A stretch of 64,000 bases of DNA from Aureibacter tunicatorum (GTDB lineage: Bacteria; Bacteroidota; Bacteroidia; Cytophagales; Cyclobacteriaceae), in the NCBI RefSeq assembly GCF_036492635.1, contig NZ_AP025305.1, positions 4,172,000 through 4,235,999 on the forward strand, read 5' to 3'. Positions within the stretch are counted from its first letter, which is position 1. Every line of letters begins with the position of its first letter. A program made the translations under genes and the position numbers. The notes beneath the pieces were generated by a model. It saw nothing but the letters and a program-made list of their open reading frames with translations. It searched no databases and was not told the origin of the DNA. This document shows positions 11,302 to 20,450 of the stretch, one piece after another.

Positions 11302-11525
11302 ACTATTAACCTACACTATTTTCTTTCACCAAATTAATAAAAGGTTTCAAATAAACTAAAAAAAAATTTCAGTTCATATGACGAATATTTCTCAGCGTTG
11401 ATATTAACGAAGAAAGCTAAATGATATTGGCTTTATTGACATGACGAATTTGAAAGGAATTCCCTTTTTAGTTTCAGAGATGTATTAAGATTCTTAAATT
11501 GAGACGAAAAATAAAATACCAGATA

Positions 11526-12173
11526 ATGAACGAAGAAAAATCCGCAGAACAATACTTGGAAGATATAAATGAAATTAAGAGCCTAATGGCTCAATCTTCA
11601 AAATTCATATCCCTCAGCGGACTGTCAGGTATATTTGCCGGCATATTTGCTATATTAGGCGCTTTATATGGCAAGAAATATATTATCGAAGCGTATTTCA
11701 GTCAAATTGCAGCTGGTGAAATCCCTCAAATCAATGATTACATTTTACACGGACTAGGATTAGCTTTTATAATCATGGCCAGCGCATGCGTATCAGGCAT
11801 CTTTTTTTCCAAGAGAAAAGCAAGCAAGGAAAATATTAATTTTTGGGATAAGACAACTCAAGAACTCATCATACACTCGCTTATTCCTTTTTTAAGCGGA
11901 GGAGTATTTTGCCTAGCTTTGATTTATTACGGTCATTTTGATTTATTGCCACCAATGATGTTGTTAATATATGGCATTTCTGTAGTTTCAGCTTCAAAGT
12001 TCACTCACAAAGAGTTGTTTTATTTGGGCATATCAGAAATAGCTCTAGCATTCGCGTCAATATTCTTATTGAAATACGGCACTGAGTTTTGGATCGCAGG
12101 ATTCGGGCTTTTCCACATCATATACGGTATCATCACTTACTTAAAATACGAAAGAGTTGAAAGAAGTCATTAG
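11526..12173 (+). CDS. Four- to six-span membrane protein paired with a winged-helix regulator
   Basis: Integral membrane protein of about 215 residues from the ATG at 11526 (an in-frame TTG at 11499 would add nine residues). A charged N-terminal helix (EKSAEQYLEDINEIKSLM) leads into six hydrophobic segments, beginning FISLSGLSGIFAGIFAILGALYG. I recognise no named family with certainty. Its 3' end overlaps the next gene, a winged-helix regulator, by 17 bp. Such pairs of membrane protein and small regulator are common in Bacteroidota, and the coupling suggests joint expression. Function unknown. Confidence 0.8.
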   Translation: MNEEKSAEQYLEDINEIKSLMAQSSKFISLSGLSGIFAGIFAILGALYGKKYIIEAYFSQIAAGEIPQINDYILHGLGLAFIIMASACVSGIFFSKRKASKENINFWDKTTQELIIHSLIPFLSGGVFCLALIYYGHFDLLPPMMLLIYGISVVSASKFTHKELFYLGISEIALAFASIFLLKYGTEFWIAGFGLFHIIYGIITYLKYERVERSH

Positions 12174-12453
12174 CAAACTGCAAAAGGCATTTGAAAATCG
12201 GCTTCGCCTTGGGGTAATGTCCATATTAATGGTTCAAGAAGAAGTCGACTTCAAGTTTCTTAAGGAAAAACTAAACGCGACAGACGGCAATTTGGCCAGT
12301 CATACAACCGCACTCGAAAAAGCGGGATACATTGCCATCAAAAAGCAATTTATTGGCAAAAAGCCCAACACAACATTCAAAGCCACAGCTGAAGGACGAC
12401 AAGCTTTTAAAGAACACTTAAAAGCATTGGAAGAACTGATCAAAAATATTTAA
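12157..12453 (+). CDS. Winged-helix DNA-binding regulator (MarR-like, HTH_34 type)
   Basis: A 98-residue one-domain transcription factor. The predicted winged helix covers the whole chain: ENRLRLGVMSILM (helix 1), VDFKFLKEKLNATDGNLASHTTALEKAGYI (helices 2-3, recognition helix around DGNLASHTTAL) and the wing IAIKKQFIGKKPNTTFKAT. The start is TTG at 12157, inside the preceding gene, since no suitable ATG exists. It directly abuts the next gene (TAA then ATG). It probably controls this three-gene unit or its own neighbours; the ligand, if any, is unknown. Confidence 0.88.
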   Translation: MKEVISKLQKAFENRLRLGVMSILMVQEEVDFKFLKEKLNATDGNLASHTTALEKAGYIAIKKQFIGKKPNTTFKATAEGRQAFKEHLKALEELIKNI

Positions 12454-12855
12454 ATGAAAACCACACAGACTAAGCGCTTTCAATATTTTCTACTTTTCAT
12501 AAGCACTATTCTTCTTGGTCTTGGCTCCAGAAAATTTGACTACTTGTTGCCTAATTTTATAGCCGCATATGCCGGCGACACTTTATGGGCTTTAATGATC
12601 TATTGGGGAACAAGAATGGTATTCACTCATATAAGAATACAGACAGCGCTTTATTTCGCGTTGATATTTTGCTTTACAATAGAAATTAGCCAGCTCTATC
12701 AAGCTGAATGGATTCTTCAAGTTCGAGCGACAAAGCTAGGCGCTTTAATATTAGGCCATGGTTTTCTATGGAGCGATCTCATTTGCTATATTGTTGGTTG
12801 TGTATTCGGCTATTATGTTGATAAAAATTCACTTTCAAAAACAGTCTCCCGCTAA
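12454..12855 (+). CDS. DUF2809 family membrane protein
   Basis: A 133-residue protein with four hydrophobic helices. The DUF2809 signature is clear: GLGSRKFDYLLPNFIAAYAGDTLWALMIYW near the start, then IEISQLYQAEWI, and LGHGFLWSDLICYIVG near the end. The family is also described as VanZ-like or ribosomal-maturation YjgA-type in annotations, without a demonstrated activity. The gene begins immediately after the stop codon of the winged-helix regulator, so translation is probably coupled. It closes the three-gene unit. Confidence 0.88.
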   Translation: MKTTQTKRFQYFLLFISTILLGLGSRKFDYLLPNFIAAYAGDTLWALMIYWGTRMVFTHIRIQTALYFALIFCFTIEISQLYQAEWILQVRATKLGALILGHGFLWSDLICYIVGCVFGYYVDKNSLSKTVSR

Positions 12856-12962
12856 GTTAACACATTAAACAATTCAGTAGCTCTAATCAACTGTTCAGGC
12901 TATTTAATTATTTTAATATACCTGAATGAGACAAATTGCCTTTGTATTTAAATAACAACATC

Positions 12963-13868
12963 ATGACAAAGGCTATAAAAATCACATTCATCACAATCAT
13001 TTCCATAATTTCAATCAGTCTAATCTCAGGCGCAATCGTTTATTTTACCAACCCCAATATTCAAGCGATAACCGACAGAATCATCGCCGCCATCAAAAAT
13101 GACGAAAGCAAACTATATTACTTCCCAGTCAAAAACCTCGATGACATGTCTTCAATAACTTATGAAGAAACTGTTTTGCAAATAGATGATAAGATCAATA
13201 TTTATACTTATAAGTTTCCTTCCAATAGTTTGAATAAAAAAGCTGACATTTTTCTCATTCATGGAGCTGGTGGCAATATTTCCAAATACCTTAATCAGAT
13301 CAAAGTACTAACAAATGCGGGATATGAGGTTCATACCCTTGACTGGCGCTCATTTGGTAAATCAACTGGCATCCCTGATTATAAAAACGTCCTCTCTGAT
13401 ACAAAAAAGGCTTTTGAACTATATTTAAACAAAAATGATAACGACTCTTCAAAAACTATCCTTTACGGAATGTCTCTTGGAGGACAAGTAGCTATCAAGC
13501 TAGCATCAGATTACAAAAGTTATATTGACGGGCTTGTGCTAGACGGATGTGTTGAATCCGCTCAAGCTTGCGCAATAGACATGGCTCCTGCGGGATTTTT
13601 AAAAGAAAAAGCTCAAACGAACCCTGATAATTTCAATCAAGATTATGTTGCGATAAGGGATATTGCAATGATTAAAAACACTCCGAAATTGATCATCCAT
13701 AGCGAGAATGACAAATATGTTCCTTTTCATAGAGCCGAAAAATTATTTGCGTCAGCGCAACATCCAAAATTATTTTGGAAGTCAAACTCAGGCCATATTC
13801 AAAGTCTCTTCCAACAACCTGAAGAGAGCATAAATAGGATCAATCAACTTTACGATATGATTGATTAA
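12963..13868 (+). CDS. Membrane-anchored alpha/beta hydrolase
   Basis: Serine hydrolase of the alpha/beta fold, about 301 residues from the ATG at 12963 (a TTG at 12936 is less likely). An N-terminal hydrophobic helix anchors or exports it. The oxyanion segment is HGAGGN, the nucleophile elbow is GMSLGG, and the Asp of HSENDKYVP and His of SGHIQS complete the catalytic triad. Layout resembles the BEM46/YfhR-like (DUF3530-free) single-anchor hydrolases. Substrate unknown. Its stop codon overlaps that of the 887-residue toxin candidate by 4 bp on the opposite strand. Confidence 0.87.
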   Translation: MTKAIKITFITIISIISISLISGAIVYFTNPNIQAITDRIIAAIKNDESKLYYFPVKNLDDMSSITYEETVLQIDDKINIYTYKFPSNSLNKKADIFLIHGAGGNISKYLNQIKVLTNAGYEVHTLDWRSFGKSTGIPDYKNVLSDTKKAFELYLNKNDNDSSKTILYGMSLGGQVAIKLASDYKSYIDGLVLDGCVESAQACAIDMAPAGFLKEKAQTNPDNFNQDYVAIRDIAMIKNTPKLIIHSENDKYVPFHRAEKLFASAQHPKLFWKSNSGHIQSLFQQPEESINRINQLYDMID

Positions 13869-16528
13869 TCTTGAAGCAAACTTTCTCTTATTTTAGCATC
13901 CACAGGCTCCCAAATAGTAGAAGCCAAAAGATTGTTAAGCTTAGGAAATACTCCCTTTCCAATTCCTGTGGTTCTAATCATCAACTTTCGATCTGATAAC
14001 ACAACTTGTCTCAATACAGCGCCCGGATGAAGCATATGTCCGGGCATTGTTTTATTCACAACACTAAGAGTGCTTTCGTCAGCCAAGGATTTAACCGTGC
14101 CCAGCAAAGAAACATTCAACAATGTCCCTGCATCGGATTCCGCAACTTGGGTTCCCTCAGCTCCAGGCGCCGCATTTTGCCTTAAGCTCTGATAAGCTTT
14201 CTTCATCAATTCCAAATGCCCTTCTTCTCCTATATGAACTTGAACCAATACTGTCTCATGCGTATATTCATGACCTCCCGTTAGCAACGCTTTCAAATCG
14301 GGCAATATGGATCTTTCTCTTTCCAAACTATTAGTCAATGCTTTGGACGAACCTAAATGAACATCTTGATGAGCTTTAAAATCACACCTTTTAGCCTCCG
14401 ACCATAACCTTAATTCTTCTAATTCAGAAATATCTGTTCTCTCTCTGCTAGGCAAAGAATCAAACTCCTTACTCGTCTGGAATTCTGTTATTTTTCTAAA
14501 TAAATCAAAAGCCTCTCTTCTTCTTTCCGATTCATGTTTGGGAATGTGATCAAATTTTTCATTGAACTTGCGTTTAATTTCTTCTTCTCTCGACAAATAG
14601 AATTTTTCCTCGCTACTAAAATCGGCGTCTCCTGGATCGTGCTCCGAACTAGAAACCTCCACACTTCCTGATGAAGCAAAGTCCGTTTTTGACCCATCTT
14701 TATGCCTCAATGTATATACAAAATATTCATTTTCAAGCCTGCGAGGCATTTTATACCTTGTCATATCCAGTCCTCTCAGAGACTCTCCACTTGTGCAATC
14801 CAAAGCATCCTGCTGCAAGTATTTCGACGCTAAATTCACTTGAGCCCTCAATTCATTTTCAAAAATATAACTTGAAGACCTTAAGTTCTTTACTGACCTA
14901 ATTCCGTTTTGAAGCAATAGCAAGCAATATAACCCTCCTGCAAATTGAACAAAGGGAGGCTGCCAGCTCATGGCCGCATTTCCGACAGAATCCACCTTTC
15001 CCACAGGCACCAAAAATTGGGGATAATCCAACTCCTCCGGAAACTCCAAACTCACATCATTATTCCCCTCACAACAAAACAGCTTAAAACCATCTCTTCC
15101 CGCAACTTCTTTCCTAATTGACAAAGGCTTAATTGTTGCCTTTTTGCATGTGGAGGCATCATGAATAGAAGCAACATTTTCAGCTTTTTCAAAATATTTG
15201 AAATCTGAATCTAGTTCTTCCTTTCTCGCCACATCTTCAAAAGAAACCAATGAAGACTCGTATAAAGCCTCAGAATTTATTCTATCACGCAACCATGTGT
15301 TATCATCCATTTCCAACAGACTGGCCAACATACTATACCCACTCGCGCTTCGCAATATCTTCGCAAAATATGAAAAAACTTGATCTTTGAATTTTGTGGA
15401 GTCTTCATTCATATCATCCCAGATAATATTTTCTGGCAACCCCAAACTTCTATCAACACTAGCGCCTTGAGCTTCTTCAAGAACAAAGTTTTCAGTATCT
15501 CCTTTTGTCAATTTTCCCCACAAGCGATGACAGTGCTCAGTATTTTGAAAATCGTCTGGGAGCCATAATCGATAGTCATGCTTTATCAGCTTGCTTATCA
15601 AACGACAGTGCTCCAAATCCATATCGTTCATCAACATCATAATCCCCCTAATGCTCAAAGGAAGTTTACGAGAATCATCCATAGCTTCAGACAAAATTGG
15701 TTGTTGATGATGCCAATGATTAATAACCATCTCCAGCTCGTGAAGTAATTTTAGTTGTTGATGAATTAAAACTCTGTGATCTGAGTTCGCCTTCGCCAAT
15801 CTGTTTTCAGCTCGTGACATTTCAACATGCATGCCTCTTGTTTCATCCTCTATTTTCTCAATGCTTTCTTCAATCTCTTTCTCACAAGCGACTAATTTTA
15901 ATTCCATCACAACCAAATCCTCAGCGGATAAAGAATGTAATTGCTCTTTGGATAATCTTGTGTAGCAAGAAGATGACTCTAAACCTTTACTCCATTCGCT
16001 TGCTAAAGCCGAAGACTTTATAACTTCGTCCCAAACAAAACCATTTTTAACAAGAGAGGAAAAAATATCATCAGGTAGAGTTGCACTTTCAGGCTCGAAA
16101 GACTTCTCAATATCCAAAAGCAAGGAATGCAAGTCCTCGAATCCCTCTCCATGCTCTTCTGCAAGTCTTTGATGTATACGAATCCAATGCAACCTCCTTA
16201 TCAAATCATTCATTTGATTGATCTGTTTCCTCAATAAATCATTCAAATGCTTAAAATGAGATCTGTGCAGTTCAAAATCTTGATCTCGAAGAGACATTTG
16301 CTCATACATTCCGTCTGATTGGGATGACAATTCTCTGTATTGAACAAGCATATCATCTATAATCTTAAGAACAGGCTCTTTTCTATATTGCGTAAATCGA
16401 TATTTCCCGGAAGATGTTAATGTTTCAAATGCTTCTTGGCTCATCAATGCTTGAATCGGTTGCAGATTCGACTGAACCGCTTTGTCTTTTTTCCTGCATT
16501 TTTGACTATGTGAAACTGAAGCATACAT
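13865..16528 (-). CDS. Very large toxin/effector candidate, unknown fold
   Basis: An 887-residue soluble protein without a signal peptide. Residues 1-23 are Ser/Lys-rich, followed by QPIQALMSQEAFETLT (23-38), which resembles the motif at the start of other large proteins in this window. Residues about 50-300 are strongly helical and probably coiled (many E/L/K heptads). The C-terminal 150 residues are different, with HEYTHETVLVQVHIGEEGH and later TMPGHMLHPGAVLRQVVLSD and a glycine-rich TTGIGKG, likely the active or specificity domain. I recognise no family with confidence. The effector role is inferred from architecture. Confidence 0.55.
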   Translation of the reverse strand: MYASVSHSQKCRKKDKAVQSNLQPIQALMSQEAFETLTSSGKYRFTQYRKEPVLKIIDDMLVQYRELSSQSDGMYEQMSLRDQDFELHRSHFKHLNDLLRKQINQMNDLIRRLHWIRIHQRLAEEHGEGFEDLHSLLLDIEKSFEPESATLPDDIFSSLVKNGFVWDEVIKSSALASEWSKGLESSSCYTRLSKEQLHSLSAEDLVVMELKLVACEKEIEESIEKIEDETRGMHVEMSRAENRLAKANSDHRVLIHQQLKLLHELEMVINHWHHQQPILSEAMDDSRKLPLSIRGIMMLMNDMDLEHCRLISKLIKHDYRLWLPDDFQNTEHCHRLWGKLTKGDTENFVLEEAQGASVDRSLGLPENIIWDDMNEDSTKFKDQVFSYFAKILRSASGYSMLASLLEMDDNTWLRDRINSEALYESSLVSFEDVARKEELDSDFKYFEKAENVASIHDASTCKKATIKPLSIRKEVAGRDGFKLFCCEGNNDVSLEFPEELDYPQFLVPVGKVDSVGNAAMSWQPPFVQFAGGLYCLLLLQNGIRSVKNLRSSSYIFENELRAQVNLASKYLQQDALDCTSGESLRGLDMTRYKMPRRLENEYFVYTLRHKDGSKTDFASSGSVEVSSSEHDPGDADFSSEEKFYLSREEEIKRKFNEKFDHIPKHESERRREAFDLFRKITEFQTSKEFDSLPSRERTDISELEELRLWSEAKRCDFKAHQDVHLGSSKALTNSLERERSILPDLKALLTGGHEYTHETVLVQVHIGEEGHLELMKKAYQSLRQNAAPGAEGTQVAESDAGTLLNVSLLGTVKSLADESTLSVVNKTMPGHMLHPGAVLRQVVLSDRKLMIRTTGIGKGVFPKLNNLLASTIWEPVDAKIRESLLQD

Positions 16529-16570
16529 TTATACTTGAACATAGCTTGACAACAAAGGTTCTTTTTAACC

Positions 16571-16615
16571 AAAAAACAAAAAAGCTATTCAATAGCTGAA
16601 TATTGAATAGCTTAC
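16571..16615 (-). terminator. Strong rho-independent terminator after the YiaA/B gene
   Basis: A perfect 13-bp inverted repeat (16584-16596 with 16603-16615, arm AAGCTATTCAATA) with a 6-base loop; on the minus strand it is followed by T-rich sequence. It lies 27 bases beyond the stop codon of the gene at 16642. Confidence 0.85.
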
Positions 16616-16641
16616 AACTTTGTTATTTTCAGATGATCCTT

Positions 16642-17091
16642 CTACTTCATATCCCTAATATTCTTCTGAACAGCAATTGAAGAAAACAAGCTTAATACGA
16701 AAGACATTCCGAAAAAACCTTTCTCACTCAGCAACAACTCCGCATTCCACAGCCCAATAACCAATAATGCCAAAGAAATGCCCGACATTGCATAACTTAC
16801 GCCCATATAAATATTCGAAACAGGGATACCCTCCATTTTATCCCGAACATTTTTCTGCACTGAAACCACAGAAAACAAGCCAAACAGCAAAATCGTAAAG
16901 TAATAACCTTTTTCATTGAGCAACATGTCTGAATTCCACAATCCTATCAGATAAGCTGCAATACCTACCAGCATCGCTCCCCAAGACACTGCCACAAAGG
17001 CTTGTGAAGGCTGTTGTTCTCCTGTAGAAATCATCGTATTTTCTTTGATTTTTATTTCATCATCATCCCTCATTATCTCTTCCATAGTCAT
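16642..17091 (-). CDS. YiaA/YiaB two-helix membrane protein
   Basis: Inner-membrane protein of 149 residues made of two copies of the YiaA/B two-helix domain. Repeat one is [23 protein letters not shown] with SVQKNVRDK at its end; repeat two is [22 protein letters not shown] with AVQKNIRD. Each ends with the conserved LLNEKG/LLSEKG and VQKNxRD motifs. A hydrophilic acidic N-terminus of about 30 residues precedes the first helix. The function of the family is not established. It is monocistronic, with its own terminator. Confidence 0.88.
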   Translation of the reverse strand: MTMEEIMRDDDEIKIKENTMISTGEQQPSQAFVAVSWGAMLVGIAAYLIGLWNSDMLLNEKGYYFTILLFGLFSVVSVQKNVRDKMEGIPVSNIYMGVSYAMSGISLALLVIGLWNAELLLSEKGFFGMSFVLSLFSSIAVQKNIRDMK

Positions 17092-17467
17092 AGATTATTT
17101 TATTTCAAAAAATTAAATCTATAGACGAAAGCTAAACTTTAAAGTTTCAACCACACAAAGAACATGCCTTGTTTAATCGTAAAATAAAACAATTTAAAAT
17201 CAGAAACACCAAACCTTTGAATCATATATTAATATATATTCAACTTTTTCATCAATAGTAAATTAACATTTTCAATAAAATTAGACCTTCCAATTTTTAA
17301 TTCTTTTCCACCTCTCAGGACATCACACAAGCCATTTTGACAAAAACAGATCTGTATTCAACAATATAATACAAATAATTTATTGTCAACAAAATACAAT
17401 TTTACACATTCAATTTCCATACAAACCCTTTTTTATTTATATTATTATTAAACCTTTCAATAAAATC
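17092..17467. other. AT-rich divergent intergenic region
   Basis: About 375 bases between the YiaA/B gene (minus) and the first metalloprotease (plus), very rich in A and T. It must carry both promoters. No ORF, repeat or RNA structure was identified. Confidence 0.45.
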
Positions 17468-18913
17468 ATGAAAAAACTTTATATCACAGCCTTATTTTCC
17501 ATATTAGGATTCAATGCTTATACCCAAGAAAATTTAAACTGCATTCCTCAACCCTTGAATGAGAATCAACAATTGGATTATAATATAAAAGCCAATGCTT
17601 ATCATGCAAGCGGCAAAACAATAGATATAAATGAAGTCAGATATTTACCCTTAAAAATACATATCGTCTCCAAAGATGATAAGACAGGAGGCCTTGTAAA
17701 AAAAGACATCAATGAGTTCGTAAGTAAGGTCTGTAAATATTATAGATATATAGGCGTTCAGTTCTTTATATCTGAATACAACTTAATTCATAATTCAACT
17801 TTTTTTGATCTAAAAAATCCATCCTCAGATGAAAGTCTAATGGCTGAAGGAAATGACAGTCATCAAGCCATTAATATTTATTTCGTCAATTCGATCAAAG
17901 ATGATGAAAACCAATGCGAAGGAACTTTTGGTTATGCTTACCTTCCGTTTGATAATATAAAATCCACAAGAATAGTTCTAAAGAACTGCGCTGTTGTAGG
18001 TGACATGACTGCAATCCATGAGTTTGGACATTTTTTTGGGCTAAAACACACCTATAATGATGAAGTCAACAACTTAGGAGATCGTTTTATTGAAAACAAA
18101 GATAATTGTGATATTGTCACTGACGGATTATGTTCAACAGATACCGATCCGGGCGCAAACTTTACAACACCAAACTGGGATAGAAGAACATGCACTTTTA
18201 CTGAGGAAATACGCGACAGAAATGGAGCTATATACACCCCACCAGTTAGAAATATGATGAGTAATTATACAGGCTGTCAGCAAGAATTTGTTCCTGAACA
18301 AATTGAAAAAATGAAGGAAGGTCTGGCAGTGAGGGGTATGCACAATTCTTATGATTTCTCGGCATCAAGCACTAATGTGCTTGAACCATCCGAATTATCA
18401 GCAACTAAAAACATTTACAATTCAAATATCATCACATGGAAAGATAATGCCGATAATGAGACAGGCTACATCATCGAAAGAGCTCTGATTGACTCCAATG
18501 AATTTATTGCAATAGGAGGTACTACTCCAAACGAGACCACTTTTATTGATAATGATGTAAATTCTGATAGGGTTTATAAATACAGATTACGACCATCAAA
18601 TTCATCTCAACCTGGACCTGCTTTCTTTTTACAGGATAATACGATACTTAATACCGAGAAAATAAATAGCTCATATGTACTTTCTCCAGTACCTACTGAT
18701 GAAATTTTAAATATCAATGGAAACAACATTGGAGACAAACTCAATATTACTATCTCTGACATAAATGGCAAAGTTTTAATATCAACTCAAAAATCGATGC
18801 TTAATGAAGGTATCAACGTAGATCTAAGCTCATTTACTAACGGTCCGTATTTCATTACAATCGAAAATCTTAAAACTGGCAAAATCGAAGAGCTCAAAGC
18901 TCTGAAAAAATAA
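17468..18913 (+). CDS. Secreted M43-type zinc metalloprotease with type IX sorting domain
   Basis: Exported protease of 481 residues. A signal peptide covers about residues 1-18 (ending in Ala-Tyr-Thr-Gln). The catalytic motif HEFGHFFGLKH (bases 18017-18049) is the full HExxHxxGxxH of metzincins of the pappalysin (M43) family, with Glu185 as catalytic base; the Met-turn is NMMSNY, and paired Cys residues lie around DNCDIVTDGLC and CTFTEE. A fibronectin-III-like domain (EPSELSATK to RLRPSNSS) follows, then the Por C-terminal domain (YVLSPVPTDE to the end) that directs type IX secretion. It forms a tandem pair with the next gene, 38 bp away. Confidence 0.92.
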   Translation: MKKLYITALFSILGFNAYTQENLNCIPQPLNENQQLDYNIKANAYHASGKTIDINEVRYLPLKIHIVSKDDKTGGLVKKDINEFVSKVCKYYRYIGVQFFISEYNLIHNSTFFDLKNPSSDESLMAEGNDSHQAINIYFVNSIKDDENQCEGTFGYAYLPFDNIKSTRIVLKNCAVVGDMTAIHEFGHFFGLKHTYNDEVNNLGDRFIENKDNCDIVTDGLCSTDTDPGANFTTPNWDRRTCTFTEEIRDRNGAIYTPPVRNMMSNYTGCQQEFVPEQIEKMKEGLAVRGMHNSYDFSASSTNVLEPSELSATKNIYNSNIITWKDNADNETGYIIERALIDSNEFIAIGGTTPNETTFIDNDVNSDRVYKYRLRPSNSSQPGPAFFLQDNTILNTEKINSSYVLSPVPTDEILNINGNNIGDKLNITISDINGKVLISTQKSMLNEGINVDLSSFTNGPYFITIENLKTGKIEELKALKK

Positions 18914-18951
18914 CTTACTACTAAATATTGCTTAAATTTAACCCCCTAAAA

Positions 18952-20436
18952 ATGAACAAACTTTATATCACAGCCTTACTATCAGTCTTAGGCTTCAATT
19001 CTATTGCACAATCTAATGAACCATGCTTAACGCAACCCCTATCTTTTCAACAACAACTAGATTACAACCTTAAAGCTCAAGCTTTTCATTCAAAAAGGGC
19101 AACGTCAAATGAAGATGATACTACAATAAAATATTTACCCATTCAACTTCATATTGTAACTGCAGATGATCAAACTGGAGCCATCAATTGGGAGGATATT
19201 AACAAATTCATTTATGTCATCAATAAACATTTGAAACCCCTTTATTATCAATTTTTCATTACTGATTTTAAATTCATCAACAATTCGGAATATTACGACT
19301 TCGAAGACAGAGAGGAAAATGATTTGGCTCAAGGCTCAGACAACAATCAAGCTATAAATGTATACTTTGTCAATTCTATTAACGGCAGCCTGAACTACTC
19401 AAGCAATGAAGCTTGCGCCGGCACATCTGGATATTCTTATCACCCATTTGATGATATCCGATCAACTAGAGTTCTTATCAAAAATTGCTTTATTAATGCT
19501 AGTGAATTTGCTCCAGTTCATCACTTCGGACACTTTTTTGGCTTAGTTCATACTTTTAATTCCGCAGGCAGTGGTCGAATTTTTGACCCTTTTTCACCTG
19601 AAGCGGAAAATGTTGTCCGTGCAGGAGAACAATCAAACTGCGACACGGCAGCTGACGGACTTTGTGACACTCCCGCTGACCCTGGGGCTGATTTTAACTA
19701 TTTAAATTGGGATACAGAAACATGTGAGTACACAGGTAATGATAGAGACCGATTCGGTCAGCTTTACAACCCTGACACACGTAATATTATGAGCTATTAT
19801 TCCGGATGTCAAGAACATTTTTCAGAAGGACAATTTGAAAAAATGCGCGAGGCGATTGCTGTAAGGAAACAACATTCTTCATATGATTTTAGCGCTCCAA
19901 GCAACGATGTTGCCATGCCATCGGAACTTTCTGCTTCTAATAATTACAATGCTAATACATTATTATGGAAAGATAATGCTGACAACGAAACAGGGTATAT
20001 AATCGAACGAGCACTAGTAGGTAGTGACGACTTTACGGCTGTCGGCTCCACAAGTCAAAACGGTAATAAATTCATCGACAACGACCTCACTAATGGAGAA
20101 CAATATCACTACCGTTTGCGACCTTCAAATTCAATTCATTCAAGCAACTCGGTAGTTGCAGAAGTGAACACAATACTAAATATTAAAGAAGCCAGTAATA
20201 TATATTCGTTATCTCCAGTGCCAACGGAAGGGTTAGTCAATATCATCGGCAATAATACTAATGAAGAAATAAATATAACTGTCGCTGATATTAATGGAAA
20301 AATCATCTCAAGTACATCGAAAAATAGCCAAAAAGCTAATATTGACTTAACTAATCACCCTAATGGAATTTATATCGTAACCATTAAGAATCTCTCAACA
20401 GGAAAAATCGAAGAGCATAAAGTCTTAAAAAATTAG
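18952..20436 (+). CDS. M43-type metalloprotease paralogue with lost catalytic Glu, type IX sorting domain
   Basis: Tandem paralogue of the preceding gene with the same order: signal peptide (MNKLYITALLSVLGFNSIAQ), M43 domain, fibronectin-III-like domain, Por C-terminal domain. The start is taken at the ATG 18952, which aligns with the neighbour; an in-frame TTG lies at 18928. The zinc motif reads HHFGHFFGLVH (bases 19519-19551): the three zinc histidines are kept but the catalytic Glu is His (codon CAC, 19522-19524). The Met-turn NIMSYY and paired Cys are intact. So the fold and zinc site probably persist while peptidase activity is doubtful. It may be a binding protein or decoy. Confidence 0.9.
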   Translation: MNKLYITALLSVLGFNSIAQSNEPCLTQPLSFQQQLDYNLKAQAFHSKRATSNEDDTTIKYLPIQLHIVTADDQTGAINWEDINKFIYVINKHLKPLYYQFFITDFKFINNSEYYDFEDREENDLAQGSDNNQAINVYFVNSINGSLNYSSNEACAGTSGYSYHPFDDIRSTRVLIKNCFINASEFAPVHHFGHFFGLVHTFNSAGSGRIFDPFSPEAENVVRAGEQSNCDTAADGLCDTPADPGADFNYLNWDTETCEYTGNDRDRFGQLYNPDTRNIMSYYSGCQEHFSEGQFEKMREAIAVRKQHSSYDFSAPSNDVAMPSELSASNNYNANTLLWKDNADNETGYIIERALVGSDDFTAVGSTSQNGNKFIDNDLTNGEQYHYRLRPSNSIHSSNSVVAEVNTILNIKEASNIYSLSPVPTEGLVNIIGNNTNEEINITVADINGKIISSTSKNSQKANIDLTNHPNGIYIVTIKNLSTGKIEEHKVLKN

Positions 20437-20450
20437 CCTCTTCTAAATAT

